NCBI GenBank assembly: GCA_002438685.1
Contig: DJQG01000129.1
Location: 30,655 to 38,296 of the forward strand
DNA length: 7,642 nucleotides
Reading direction: 5' to 3'
Origin: Ruminococcaceae bacterium UBA6392
GTDB lineage: Bacteria; Bacillota; Clostridia; Oscillospirales; Acutalibacteraceae
How positions within the stretch are numbered: position 1 is the first letter of the stretch; each line of letters starts with the position of its first letter. This document shows, piece after piece, positions 1 through 5,513 of this stretch. Below the pieces are notes generated by a model that made no database searches, was not told the origin of the DNA, and worked only from the letters and a program-made list of their open reading frames with translations. The position numbers and the translations under genes are program-made.

Positions 1-203
1 AGCACCGCTATCGCCTTGGACTCATTCTTGAATCTGCGGCGAAACTCCTCGCTTGCAAGGAACTCATCCTTGAGAATTTTGACGGCAACCGTCCTGTCGT
101 CGATATTGTCGTAGGCCTTATAGACAACCGCCATTCCGCCAACGCCAATGACTTCCTGAAGTTCATACCTTCCGTCAAGTCTTTTTCCGACATAATTATC
201 CAT
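1..203 (-). CDS. prkC: PrkC-type serine/threonine protein kinase, N-terminal part only
   Basis: Start of a Hanks-type Ser/Thr kinase; only 67 codons plus two bases are visible and the gene runs off the left edge. Reading from the ATG at 203, the N-lobe shows the glycine-rich ATP loop (IGVGGMAVVYKA, residues 19-30), the ATP-anchoring Lys42 in VAVKIL and the helix-C glutamate (Glu61 in NES). The GGMA form of the loop is typical of bacterial PrkC/PknB/Stk kinases. In the family, the cytoplasmic kinase is followed by a membrane segment and extracellular PASTA repeats that sense muropeptides; these would lie outside the window, so full PrkC architecture is inferred. It starts 32 bases after the stop of the PP2C phosphatase gene, the usual partner that reverses its phosphorylation. 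An AGGAG lies 11 bases before the ATG, inside a possible hairpin (215-234). Confidence 0.93.
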   Translation of the reverse strand, partial: MDNYVGKRLDGRYELQEVIGVGGMAVVYKAYDNIDDRTVAVKILKDEFLASEEFRRRFKNESKAIAV

Positions 204-214
204 TAAATCTCACA

Positions 215-234
215 CTCCTGTTGGGATACAGAAA
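215..234 (-). promoter_or_regulatory. Possible hairpin covering the kinase ribosome binding site
   Basis: Read on the minus strand, UUUCUGU (234-228) can pair with ACAGGAG (221-215) around a six-base loop, giving seven pairs of which two are G-U. The 3' arm contains the whole AGGAG Shine-Dalgarno sequence (219-215) of the kinase gene. If it forms, it would lower kinase translation unless it is opened, for example by ribosomes finishing the phosphatase gene, whose stop codon is at 238-236. The structure is small and could be chance. Confidence 0.3.
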
Positions 235-235
235 C

Positions 236-964
236 CTAAAACGCCATTGCAACAACAGTGATATTGTCCCCGCCGCCGTTCTTGTTGGCAAGATTTATCA
301 GCCTGTCTGCAAACTCGTAATAATGATCGTCTCTGGTGGCATTATATATATCATCGGTCTCAACATAATTAGTCAGACCGTCAGTGCAAATGATAATAAC
401 GTCTCCCTCATCAAGAGTATCCTGATAATAATCCGTCTCTAAATCCGCGCTCACGCCGAGCGCTCTTGTGATTATATTCTTTCGCGGGTGATCTTTCGCC
501 TGCTCCTGGGTCAACTCGCCGTGTTCAACCATATCCTGAACAACCGAATGATCCCTCGTGAGCTGGGTTATGCCCTCCTGCGAAATGCGGTAAGCTCTGC
601 TGTCTCCGGCATGAACGAGATAAAGCTCTCTGTCTCTTATCATGGCGGCGACTACCGTCGTGCCCATGCCATTTAGACTCTCGACAGAGCAGGACATCTC
701 ATAAATAGAAGAATTGGCATTCTCGACGACCGATGTCAGCAGATTTTTTATCGATCTGTCACTCATTCCGTGCTGGTAGCCGGAGGCGATTTTTTCGCTA
801 ATCATCTTAACGGCAGTCTGGCTGGCAACACTTCCGCCTGCCGCGCCGCCCATACCGTCGCAGACAACAGCCCAAACTACGCCGCCGGGAAGTTCTCCCG
901 CAGCGAACGAATCCTGATTGTCTCTTCTGACTTTTCCCTGGTCTGTCTTTGCAACAATTTTCAT
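236..964 (-). CDS. prpC: PP2C-family serine/threonine phosphatase (PrpC/Stp)
   Basis: Metal-dependent (Mn/Mg) protein phosphatase of 242 residues, the usual size for bacterial PrpC/Stp/PstP, which removes phosphate from Ser/Thr residues modified by the PrkC kinase encoded next to it. All PP2C motifs are visible in order: RRDNQD (13-18, metal Asp18), VCDGMGG (34-40, metal Asp36 and Gly37), MGTTVV (100-105), HAGDSRAY (118-125, Asp121 matching the third-metal site of bacterial PP2Cs), LTRDHS (135-140), ITRALG (165-170), CTDGLT (193-198, metal Asp195) and GGGDNITV (230-237, metal Asp233). There is no signal peptide or membrane segment, so it is cytoplasmic. It follows rlmN by 37 bases. The ATG at 964 has only an impure ribosome binding site (GGGGGA) about five bases upstream. 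Function is secure; physiological substrates cannot be read from sequence. Confidence 0.97.
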   Translation of the reverse strand: MKIVAKTDQGKVRRDNQDSFAAGELPGGVVWAVVCDGMGGAAGGSVASQTAVKMISEKIASGYQHGMSDRSIKNLLTSVVENANSSIYEMSCSVESLNGMGTTVVAAMIRDRELYLVHAGDSRAYRISQEGITQLTRDHSVVQDMVEHGELTQEQAKDHPRKNIITRALGVSADLETDYYQDTLDEGDVIIICTDGLTNYVETDDIYNATRDDHYYEFADRLINLANKNGGGDNITVVAMAF

Positions 965-1001
965 ATCTTCCCCCGGAAATTAAGAAAATTCCGAATTGAG
1001 C

Positions 1002-2039
1002 TTACTGCTCTTTTATTTTACGAAGCCGAAGCTGACCGCACGAAGCATCTATATCAGAGCCGAGCTTCCGCCTTACCGTAACATTTATCGATTTCTTTTC
1101 GAGTATGCTTATAAATCGTTCAATGCGCTCCGGCGTTGACGGCTTATAAGGACTCTCGGCAACCTCGTTGACGGGTATGAGATTGACATGGCACAGCATA
1201 CCCTTCAAGAGCGCCGCAAGCTTCTGAGCACACTCGTCGCTGTCGTTAACTCCGCCGAGCATTGCATATTCAAACGATATTCTTCTCGAAGTTACCTTTG
1301 CATATTCACGACACGCCGGCATCAGCTCGTCGAGTGAATACCGACGGTTAATAGGCATTATCTTTGATCTGAGCTCGTTATACGGCGCGTGAAGCGATAT
1401 CGAAAGCGTGAGCTGAAGCTTTTTTTCAAGCAGTTTGTATATCCCGGTAACTATTCCGCAGGTGGAAAGCGATATGTTTCTCATGCTTATGTTGAGCCCG
1501 TCTTCACTTGTCACAAGCTCAAGAAAGCGCATAACATTATCAAAATTATCAAGCGGTTCACCCATGCCCATGAGGACAATATGGGAGATTCGGATATTCT
1601 CGTCGCGCTGAGCGGTATATATCTGACCGAGGATTTCCGACGGAAGCAGACTTCTGACATACCCGCCCAAGGTGGACGCACAGAATGAACAACCCATTTT
1701 ACAACCTATCTGAGTCGAGACGCAGATAGTATATCCGTACTTATATTTCATCAAAACGCTTTCGGCATATTCATTGCCGCCGAAGCCGAAGAGATATTTT
1801 ACCGTTCCGTCCTCTGCGGATACCTGCTTGCGTTCGATAGTGCATTTTTTGAGCGGCAGTTCTTCCTTCAGCTTCTCGCGCAGAGACAGCGGAAGATTGG
1901 TCATCTCATCGTAATCGAGAGCGCATTTCTGATGGATCCATGAATAGATCTGCTTCGCTCTGTATGACGGAAGTCCCATCTCGGAAAGAGCCAAAGAAAG
2001 CTCGGTAAAGTTCATTGACTTTACATCAATCGTATTCAA
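1002..2039 (-). CDS. rlmN: Dual-specificity 23S rRNA (A2503-C2)/tRNA (A37-C2) methyltransferase RlmN
   Basis: Radical SAM enzyme that methylates C2 of adenosine 2503 in 23S rRNA and of A37 in some tRNAs. Numbered from the TTG at 2039 it has 345 residues, within the family range. The iron-sulfur motif CxxxCxxC is Cys113, Cys117 and Cys120 (CKMGCSFC). The two cysteines of the methylation mechanism are Cys106 (TICVSTQ) and Cys334 (ASCGQLR), matching E. coli Cys118 and Cys355. MGMGEPL (157-163) is the SAM-contacting loop. The N-terminal helical RNA-binding region includes the YRAKQIYSW stretch. An ATG at 2090 would add 17 residues (MERTASLSPH...) that overlap rsmB and do not look like RlmN. The TTG is preferred because GGAG lies seven bases before it, four bases separate it from the rsmB stop, and the resulting N-terminus fits the family. 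A later in-frame ATG (2015) is the alternative. Confidence 0.96.
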   Translation of the reverse strand: MNTIDVKSMNFTELSLALSEMGLPSYRAKQIYSWIHQKCALDYDEMTNLPLSLREKLKEELPLKKCTIERKQVSAEDGTVKYLFGFGGNEYAESVLMKYKYGYTICVSTQIGCKMGCSFCASTLGGYVRSLLPSEILGQIYTAQRDENIRISHIVLMGMGEPLDNFDNVMRFLELVTSEDGLNISMRNISLSTCGIVTGIYKLLEKKLQLTLSISLHAPYNELRSKIMPINRRYSLDELMPACREYAKVTSRRISFEYAMLGGVNDSDECAQKLAALLKGMLCHVNLIPVNEVAESPYKPSTPERIERFISILEKKSINVTVRRKLGSDIDASCGQLRLRKIKEQ

Positions 2040-2043
2040 AAGC

Positions 2044-3369
2044 TCACTCCGTTCTGGTAAATGCGGCGATAAAGAAGCCGTCCGTTCCATGTATCTGAGG
2101 CATCAAAGTCAGATAGTTTTCATTGCGGTCTACCCTCTTTATGTCCGGGAAAATCCTAACAGCCTCGAAATTTTTATGTTCGCTGAGAAACTTGCTGCAA
2201 ATCTCAGAATTCTCTGCCGGATTCAGCGAGCAGGTAGAATAGACTAACCGACCGCCAACCTTGACATATTCAGAGGATGAACACAGAATATCATACTGCA
2301 AAACCGGTAATTTGTCAATATCTTCAAGGGTTTTATAGCGTATCTCGGGCTTTCGGCGGAGTATTCCGAGCCCCGAACAAGGGGCATCGCACAAAACTCT
2401 GTCCGCTTTTTTCAAAGCCGGATTCACTTTTGCGGCATCGTTTGGAATAACCGCGATGTTATCGAGTCCGAGTCTTTCCGCTCCGTTTTCGATAAGAGCG
2501 AGTCTCGAGGGATAAACATCCATGGCAAGTATTCTGCCTTTACATTTTGTTAGTTCGGCAAGTGTAAAGCTTTTACCGCCCGGTGCTGCGCACATATCAT
2601 ATACGGTATCTCCCGGTTGCGGGTCGAGCGCCATGCAACAAAGCTGTGAAGAAAGATCCTGCACATGGAAAAGTCCTTTTTTATATGCATCAAGATGCTC
2701 AACCGCGCCGCCGTTTACCAATTCAAGCGCATCCGGGAAGCCGTCGATTTTCTTACCCTCAACACCCTGCCGAGCCAATATCTCTATAAGCTCATCCGCT
2801 GTGCATTTTTGAGTGTTCACACGGACAAATATCTTCGCGCGCTCAGACATTGCTTCAAATATTTCGCAGGCGATCCTGTCGGAATAATAAGCATCAGCAA
2901 AAAGCTTAACAGTCTGCTCCGGAACGGAATATTTGACGCTCATGAATTTGAGCCTGTCCGACTCATCGGGCAGCTGCAATCCGTTTGAAGCCACTTTTCT
3001 GAGCACCGCATTCACAAGTCCCGCCGCAAACTGTGCGCGGTTGTTTTTGACGAGTTTCACGCTCTCGTTGACCGCCGCGCTCTCGGGGATTCTGTCCATA
3101 AACAGCAGCTGATAAGCGCCGATACGCAGCGCAATGAGCACCTCCGGCTTGAGCTTTTTCAGCGGCTGATGCAAATAAAGTGCGATGTTGTAATCAAGCG
3201 TAATAAGCCTTTCGAGCACGCCGTATACGAGTGCCGTCAAAAGAGCTGAATCGCCGTCAGCCCCGTCTTTCGAAGAGAGCTGTGCATCGAGAGCAAGATT
3301 CGAATACGCCCCGCTGCGCTCAACTTTATAAAGTATTTCAAACGCGCTCTGGCGTGCGCTCTTACTCAT
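2044..3369 (-). CDS. rsmB: 16S rRNA (cytosine-967-C5) methyltransferase RsmB
   Basis: SAM-dependent methyltransferase (Sun/Fmu family) that makes m5C at position 967 of 16S rRNA (E. coli numbering). From the ATG at 3369 it has 441 residues, close to B. subtilis and E. coli RsmB. A NusB-like helical RNA-binding domain covers about residues 1-130 (SARQSAFEIL, ALVYGVLER, ESAAVNESVKL, GLVNAVLRK), which separates RsmB from the related RsmF. The Rossmann domain follows: SAM motif I DMCAAPGGK (258-266), motif IV DAPCSGLG (328-335, Cys331, needed for product release) and motif VI STCS with the catalytic nucleophile Cys380. The C-terminus has the family MPQIHGTDGFF motif. An upstream ATG at 3423 would add 18 residues encoded inside the peptidase gene and is unlikely. 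GGAG lies ten bases before the chosen ATG, and the gap to the peptidase stop is 16 bases. Confidence 0.96.
   Translation of the reverse strand: MSKSARQSAFEILYKVERSGAYSNLALDAQLSSKDGADGDSALLTALVYGVLERLITLDYNIALYLHQPLKKLKPEVLIALRIGAYQLLFMDRIPESAAVNESVKLVKNNRAQFAAGLVNAVLRKVASNGLQLPDESDRLKFMSVKYSVPEQTVKLFADAYYSDRIACEIFEAMSERAKIFVRVNTQKCTADELIEILARQGVEGKKIDGFPDALELVNGGAVEHLDAYKKGLFHVQDLSSQLCCMALDPQPGDTVYDMCAAPGGKSFTLAELTKCKGRILAMDVYPSRLALIENGAERLGLDNIAVIPNDAAKVNPALKKADRVLCDAPCSGLGILRRKPEIRYKTLEDIDKLPVLQYDILCSSSEYVKVGGRLVYSTCSLNPAENSEICSKFLSEHKNFEAVRIFPDIKRVDRNENYLTLMPQIHGTDGFFIAAFTRTE
2047..2050 (-). promoter_or_regulatory. Ribosome binding site that decides the rlmN TTG start
   Basis: GGAG on the minus strand, made of the last codons of rsmB (ACG GAG TGA) and seven bases before the TTG at 2039-2037. 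Because it overlaps the rsmB stop codon, ribosomes ending rsmB would sit right at the rlmN start, which suggests coupled translation. Confidence 0.65.
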
Positions 3370-3379
3370 TAACGATACA

Positions 3380-3383
3380 CTCC
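3380..3383 (-). promoter_or_regulatory. Ribosome binding site supporting the rsmB ATG at 3369
   Basis: GGAG on the minus strand, ten bases before the ATG at 3369-3367 and just after the peptidase gene stop (3388-3386). The upstream ATG at 3423 would not use it. The ten bases GAACGGAGTG around it (3387-3378) recur exactly at the rsmB-rlmN junction (2054-2045). Confidence 0.6.
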
Positions 3384-3385
3384 GT

Positions 3386-4087
3386 TCAATTTCTTCGATT
3401 TCTGCCGCTGAAGCGTATAACAAACCTCAGCAGATTTGCAAGCGCCACGAGAAGCGACGCAACATATGTCATCGCCGCCGCAGAAAGAACTTTTCTTGCA
3501 CCTGCGCGCTCGTCATCGTCCAAGACGCCGGTTTCTTCAATAACTTTTAGCGCTCTGCGGCTCGCATTGAACTCTACAGGCAGAGTGACAAGCTGAAACA
3601 CCGCGATAAGTGCATAGAGCAGCAGTCCGAATGTGATGAGCGGCTCAAAGCTGAGAATATATCCCAATATTGCAAGCGGCAGACCTATAGTTGAACCGAT
3701 ATTGCAGACAGGGATAATCGCGTTTCTGATTTTTATCGGCATATAGCCCTCTGCATGCTGTGCGGCGTGCCCTGCCTCGTGGCAGGCAACGCCTATGGCG
3801 GCTATAGAAGTGTTGTTATAGACTTTATCCGAAAGCCTTATAACATTCGTCCTTGGGTCATAGTGATCTGTCAGGTCGCCCGCTACACGCTCTATGCGAA
3901 CGTCGTTTATTCCGTAATATTTGAGCACCTGCATCGCCGCCTGCGCACCGGTAAGTCCGCGCGAGCTGAGTCTTTTTGACTGCGAAGCGAAAGTGGTCTT
4001 TACTTTTATCTGCGCCCACAGCGCGATAAGCATCGCCGGGACAACAAGAATCAGAAAATAGTAATCATAGTAATACATCCAGCCCAT
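3386..4087 (-). CDS. yugP: YugP-type membrane zinc metallopeptidase (Zn_peptidase_2 family)
   Basis: Predicted integral-membrane zinc peptidase of 233 residues. The family motif LTDHYDPRT (72-80) precedes the zinc and catalytic motif HEAGH (His103, Glu104, His107). Glu172 in VEFNASRRAL resembles the third zinc ligand of M48-like gluzincins; this assignment is by analogy. Hydrophobic segments at about 10-25, 124-145, 149-170 and 204-225 suggest four membrane helices, the HEAGH site lying in the loop after the first. The family matches B. subtilis YugP, whose substrate is, to my knowledge, unknown. The ATG at 4087 has a full AGGAGG eight bases upstream; Met4 is a less likely start. It lies 19 bases after fmt and 16 before rsmB, a position seen in many Clostridia. 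A role in membrane protein quality control or signal processing is possible, but nothing here shows it. Confidence 0.92.
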   Translation of the reverse strand: MGWMYYYDYYFLILVVPAMLIALWAQIKVKTTFASQSKRLSSRGLTGAQAAMQVLKYYGINDVRIERVAGDLTDHYDPRTNVIRLSDKVYNNTSIAAIGVACHEAGHAAQHAEGYMPIKIRNAIIPVCNIGSTIGLPLAILGYILSFEPLITFGLLLYALIAVFQLVTLPVEFNASRRALKVIEETGVLDDDERAGARKVLSAAAMTYVASLLVALANLLRFVIRFSGRNRRN

Positions 4088-4095
4088 AAGCCGAA

Positions 4096-4101
4096 CCTCC
4101 T
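4096..4101 (-). promoter_or_regulatory. Strong ribosome binding site of the zinc peptidase gene
   Basis: Complete AGGAGG on the minus strand, eight bases before the ATG at 4087, within the 19-base gap after fmt. It fixes the GTT-free start at the first Met (MGWM) rather than Met4. Confidence 0.8.
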
Positions 4102-4106
4102 AACGG

Positions 4107-5033
4107 TCATTCAAAGAATGCGCCCTTTTCAATCGAATTGCCGCGCAGGAAATCCTGAGCCGGCATCGCCCGTTTTCCGGGAGCCTGAAGAACGAGTATC
4201 TCAACTGCGTTGCCGTCTCCGCAGGAGACGACAAGGTGTTTGCTGCTTTCAATTATCTCTCCCGGCTTTCCACTGCACGCACCCGCAAGGCGCGACGAAT
4301 GTATTTTTATGACCTTGCCGTCGAGTTCGCCCGACGCACCCGGCCATGAATACAATCCTCTTATCTTATCATGTATATGCTGTGCGGTATCATTCCAATC
4401 TATTTTTGAAAGCTCCTTGGTGAGTATAGGAGCATATGTGCTCTTCTCGTTATCCTGCTTTACAGGATGGAGATTTCCCGCCTGAAGCGCAGATATAGTC
4501 TCGCGCATAACTTCCGCGCCGAGCGATGACAGCCTGTCATGCAGCTCTTCGGCAGTCTCGTTTTCGCCTATTTCAACGCTCTTTGAGATAAGCATATCTC
4601 CGATATCAAGTCCCTCGTCCATCTGCATGGATGTGACTCCGGTGCGCTTCTCTCCGGTAATTATAGACCACTGGATGGGTGCTGCGCCGCGCAGTTTCGG
4701 GAGCAGCGAAGCGTGCATATTGATGCAGCCGTACTTCGGCGCATTGATAAACTCGCCGGGAAGTATCTTTCCGTAGGCAACGACTATCGCGAGGTCTGCA
4801 TTGAGCGATTTGAAAAGCTCTTTTGCTTCGTCCGTTTTCAGCGTTTTCGGCTGATATACGGGGATATCATATTTGAGCGCAAGCTCTTTGACGGGCGGCG
4901 GAGTCAGAACGCCGTGGCGTCCTTTTGGCTTGTCCGGCTGAGTAAACACGGCACAAACGTCGTGTCCGTCGTCTATAAGCGTCTGAAGGCACGGAACGGA
5001 AAAATCCGGAGTGCCCATAAAAACTATTCTCAT
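4107..5033 (-). CDS. fmt: Methionyl-tRNA formyltransferase
   Basis: Transfers a formyl group from 10-formyltetrahydrofolate to Met-tRNA(fMet), making the initiator tRNA for bacterial translation. At 308 residues it is the usual size. The N-terminal formyltransferase domain (about 1-200) opens with MRIVFMGTPDFSVP and carries the signature SLLPKLRGAAPIQ (109-121). The catalytic triad is visible as Asn105, His107 (INMHAS) and Asp143 (GLDIGD), matching E. coli Asn108, His110 and Asp146. A C-terminal OB-fold domain that binds tRNA follows from about residue 205 (KIDWNDTAQHIHDKIRGL). The start ATG overlaps the def stop as ATGA, with AAGGAG (5044-5039) five bases upstream inside the end of def. The two genes encode opposite steps of formyl-Met handling and are probably translated as a coupled pair. 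Confidence 0.98.
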   Translation of the reverse strand: MRIVFMGTPDFSVPCLQTLIDDGHDVCAVFTQPDKPKGRHGVLTPPPVKELALKYDIPVYQPKTLKTDEAKELFKSLNADLAIVVAYGKILPGEFINAPKYGCINMHASLLPKLRGAAPIQWSIITGEKRTGVTSMQMDEGLDIGDMLISKSVEIGENETAEELHDRLSSLGAEVMRETISALQAGNLHPVKQDNEKSTYAPILTKELSKIDWNDTAQHIHDKIRGLYSWPGASGELDGKVIKIHSSRLAGACSGKPGEIIESSKHLVVSCGDGNAVEILVLQAPGKRAMPAQDFLRGNSIEKGAFFE

Positions 5034-5494
5034 AAATTCTCCTTATGCTCCATCGGGTCTGCGAGTCTCTGGGTGAACAGGATTCCGTCAAGGTGATCTA
5101 TCTCGTGGCAGAAGCATCTCGCCTTGAGTCCCTCACCCTTGAGAACCTGCCACTTGCCGTTTCTGTCCTGAGCTTTGACTTTCACCACTGCCGGGCGGAT
5201 AGTCGTGCCGTACTCTCCGGGGATTGAAAGGCAGCCCTCGGCTTCGCGCTGTTCGCCGTCGCGGAAGATTATCTCGGGATTCACGAGTTCAATGCAGCCG
5301 TCGCCGACATCGAGGACAACTACCCTCTTGAGTATACCGACCTGCACCGCAGCAAGACCGCAGCCGTCGTTTGCATACATTGTCTCCTTCATATCGTCAA
5401 TGAGCTGAGCCAGACGGTCATCAAACTTTTCGACCGTCCTGCTGTGCTTTTTAAGCGTCGGATCGCCGAGCTTAACTATGTTTCTCATCGCCAT
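5030..5494 (-). CDS. def: Peptide deformylase
   Basis: Metal (Fe/Zn) hydrolase that removes the formyl group from the N-terminal Met of new proteins at the ribosome exit. It has 154 residues, typical for the shorter PDF forms. The three PDF motifs are present: GCGLAAVQVG (44-53, with oxyanion Gln51), EGCLS (86-90, metal Cys88) and HEIDH (130-134, metal His130 and His134, catalytic Glu131). Motif 1 has Cys45 and Val50 where GVGLAAPQxG is most common, and Cys129 sits before HEIDH where many family members have Gln; all core catalytic residues are kept, so activity is expected. The ATG at 5494 has AGGAGG (5509-5504) nine bases upstream; Met3 is a possible but weaker start. The gene starts 19 bases after priA ends, and its TGA overlaps the fmt ATG. 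Confidence 0.98.
   Translation of the reverse strand: MAMRNIVKLGDPTLKKHSRTVEKFDDRLAQLIDDMKETMYANDGCGLAAVQVGILKRVVVLDVGDGCIELVNPEIIFRDGEQREAEGCLSIPGEYGTTIRPAVVKVKAQDRNGKWQVLKGEGLKARCFCHEIDHLDGILFTQRLADPMEHKENL
5039..5044 (-). promoter_or_regulatory. fmt ribosome binding site inside def
   Basis: AAGGAG on the minus strand, formed by late def codons and five bases before the fmt ATG (5033). Together with the ATGA stop/start overlap at 5033-5030 it points to translational coupling of def and fmt. Confidence 0.7.
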
Positions 5495-5503
5495 TTTTAT
5501 TCT

Positions 5504-5509
5504 CCTCCT
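5504..5509 (-). promoter_or_regulatory. def ribosome binding site
   Basis: AGGAGG on the minus strand in the 19-base gap after the priA stop (5516-5514), nine bases before the def ATG at 5494. It supports the first Met over Met3. Confidence 0.75.
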
Positions 5510-5513
5510 TCGA

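Noticed and set aside
974..993. Inverted repeat CGGAA/TTCCG between rlmN and the phosphatase gene as a terminator
   Set aside because: Five pairs with a ten-base loop and no T-run after it on the minus strand; not a terminator, and mentioned only as context for the poor ribosome binding site.
221..1081. Several plus-strand open frames opposite the phosphatase gene
   Set aside because: All are antisense to intact PP2C motifs and mutually overlapping; no ribosome binding sites of note.
1411..1426. T-run of seven on the plus strand after a short AGC repeat
   Set aside because: It is on the non-transcribed direction and falls in the rlmN codons for a Lys-rich stretch (LEKKLQL).
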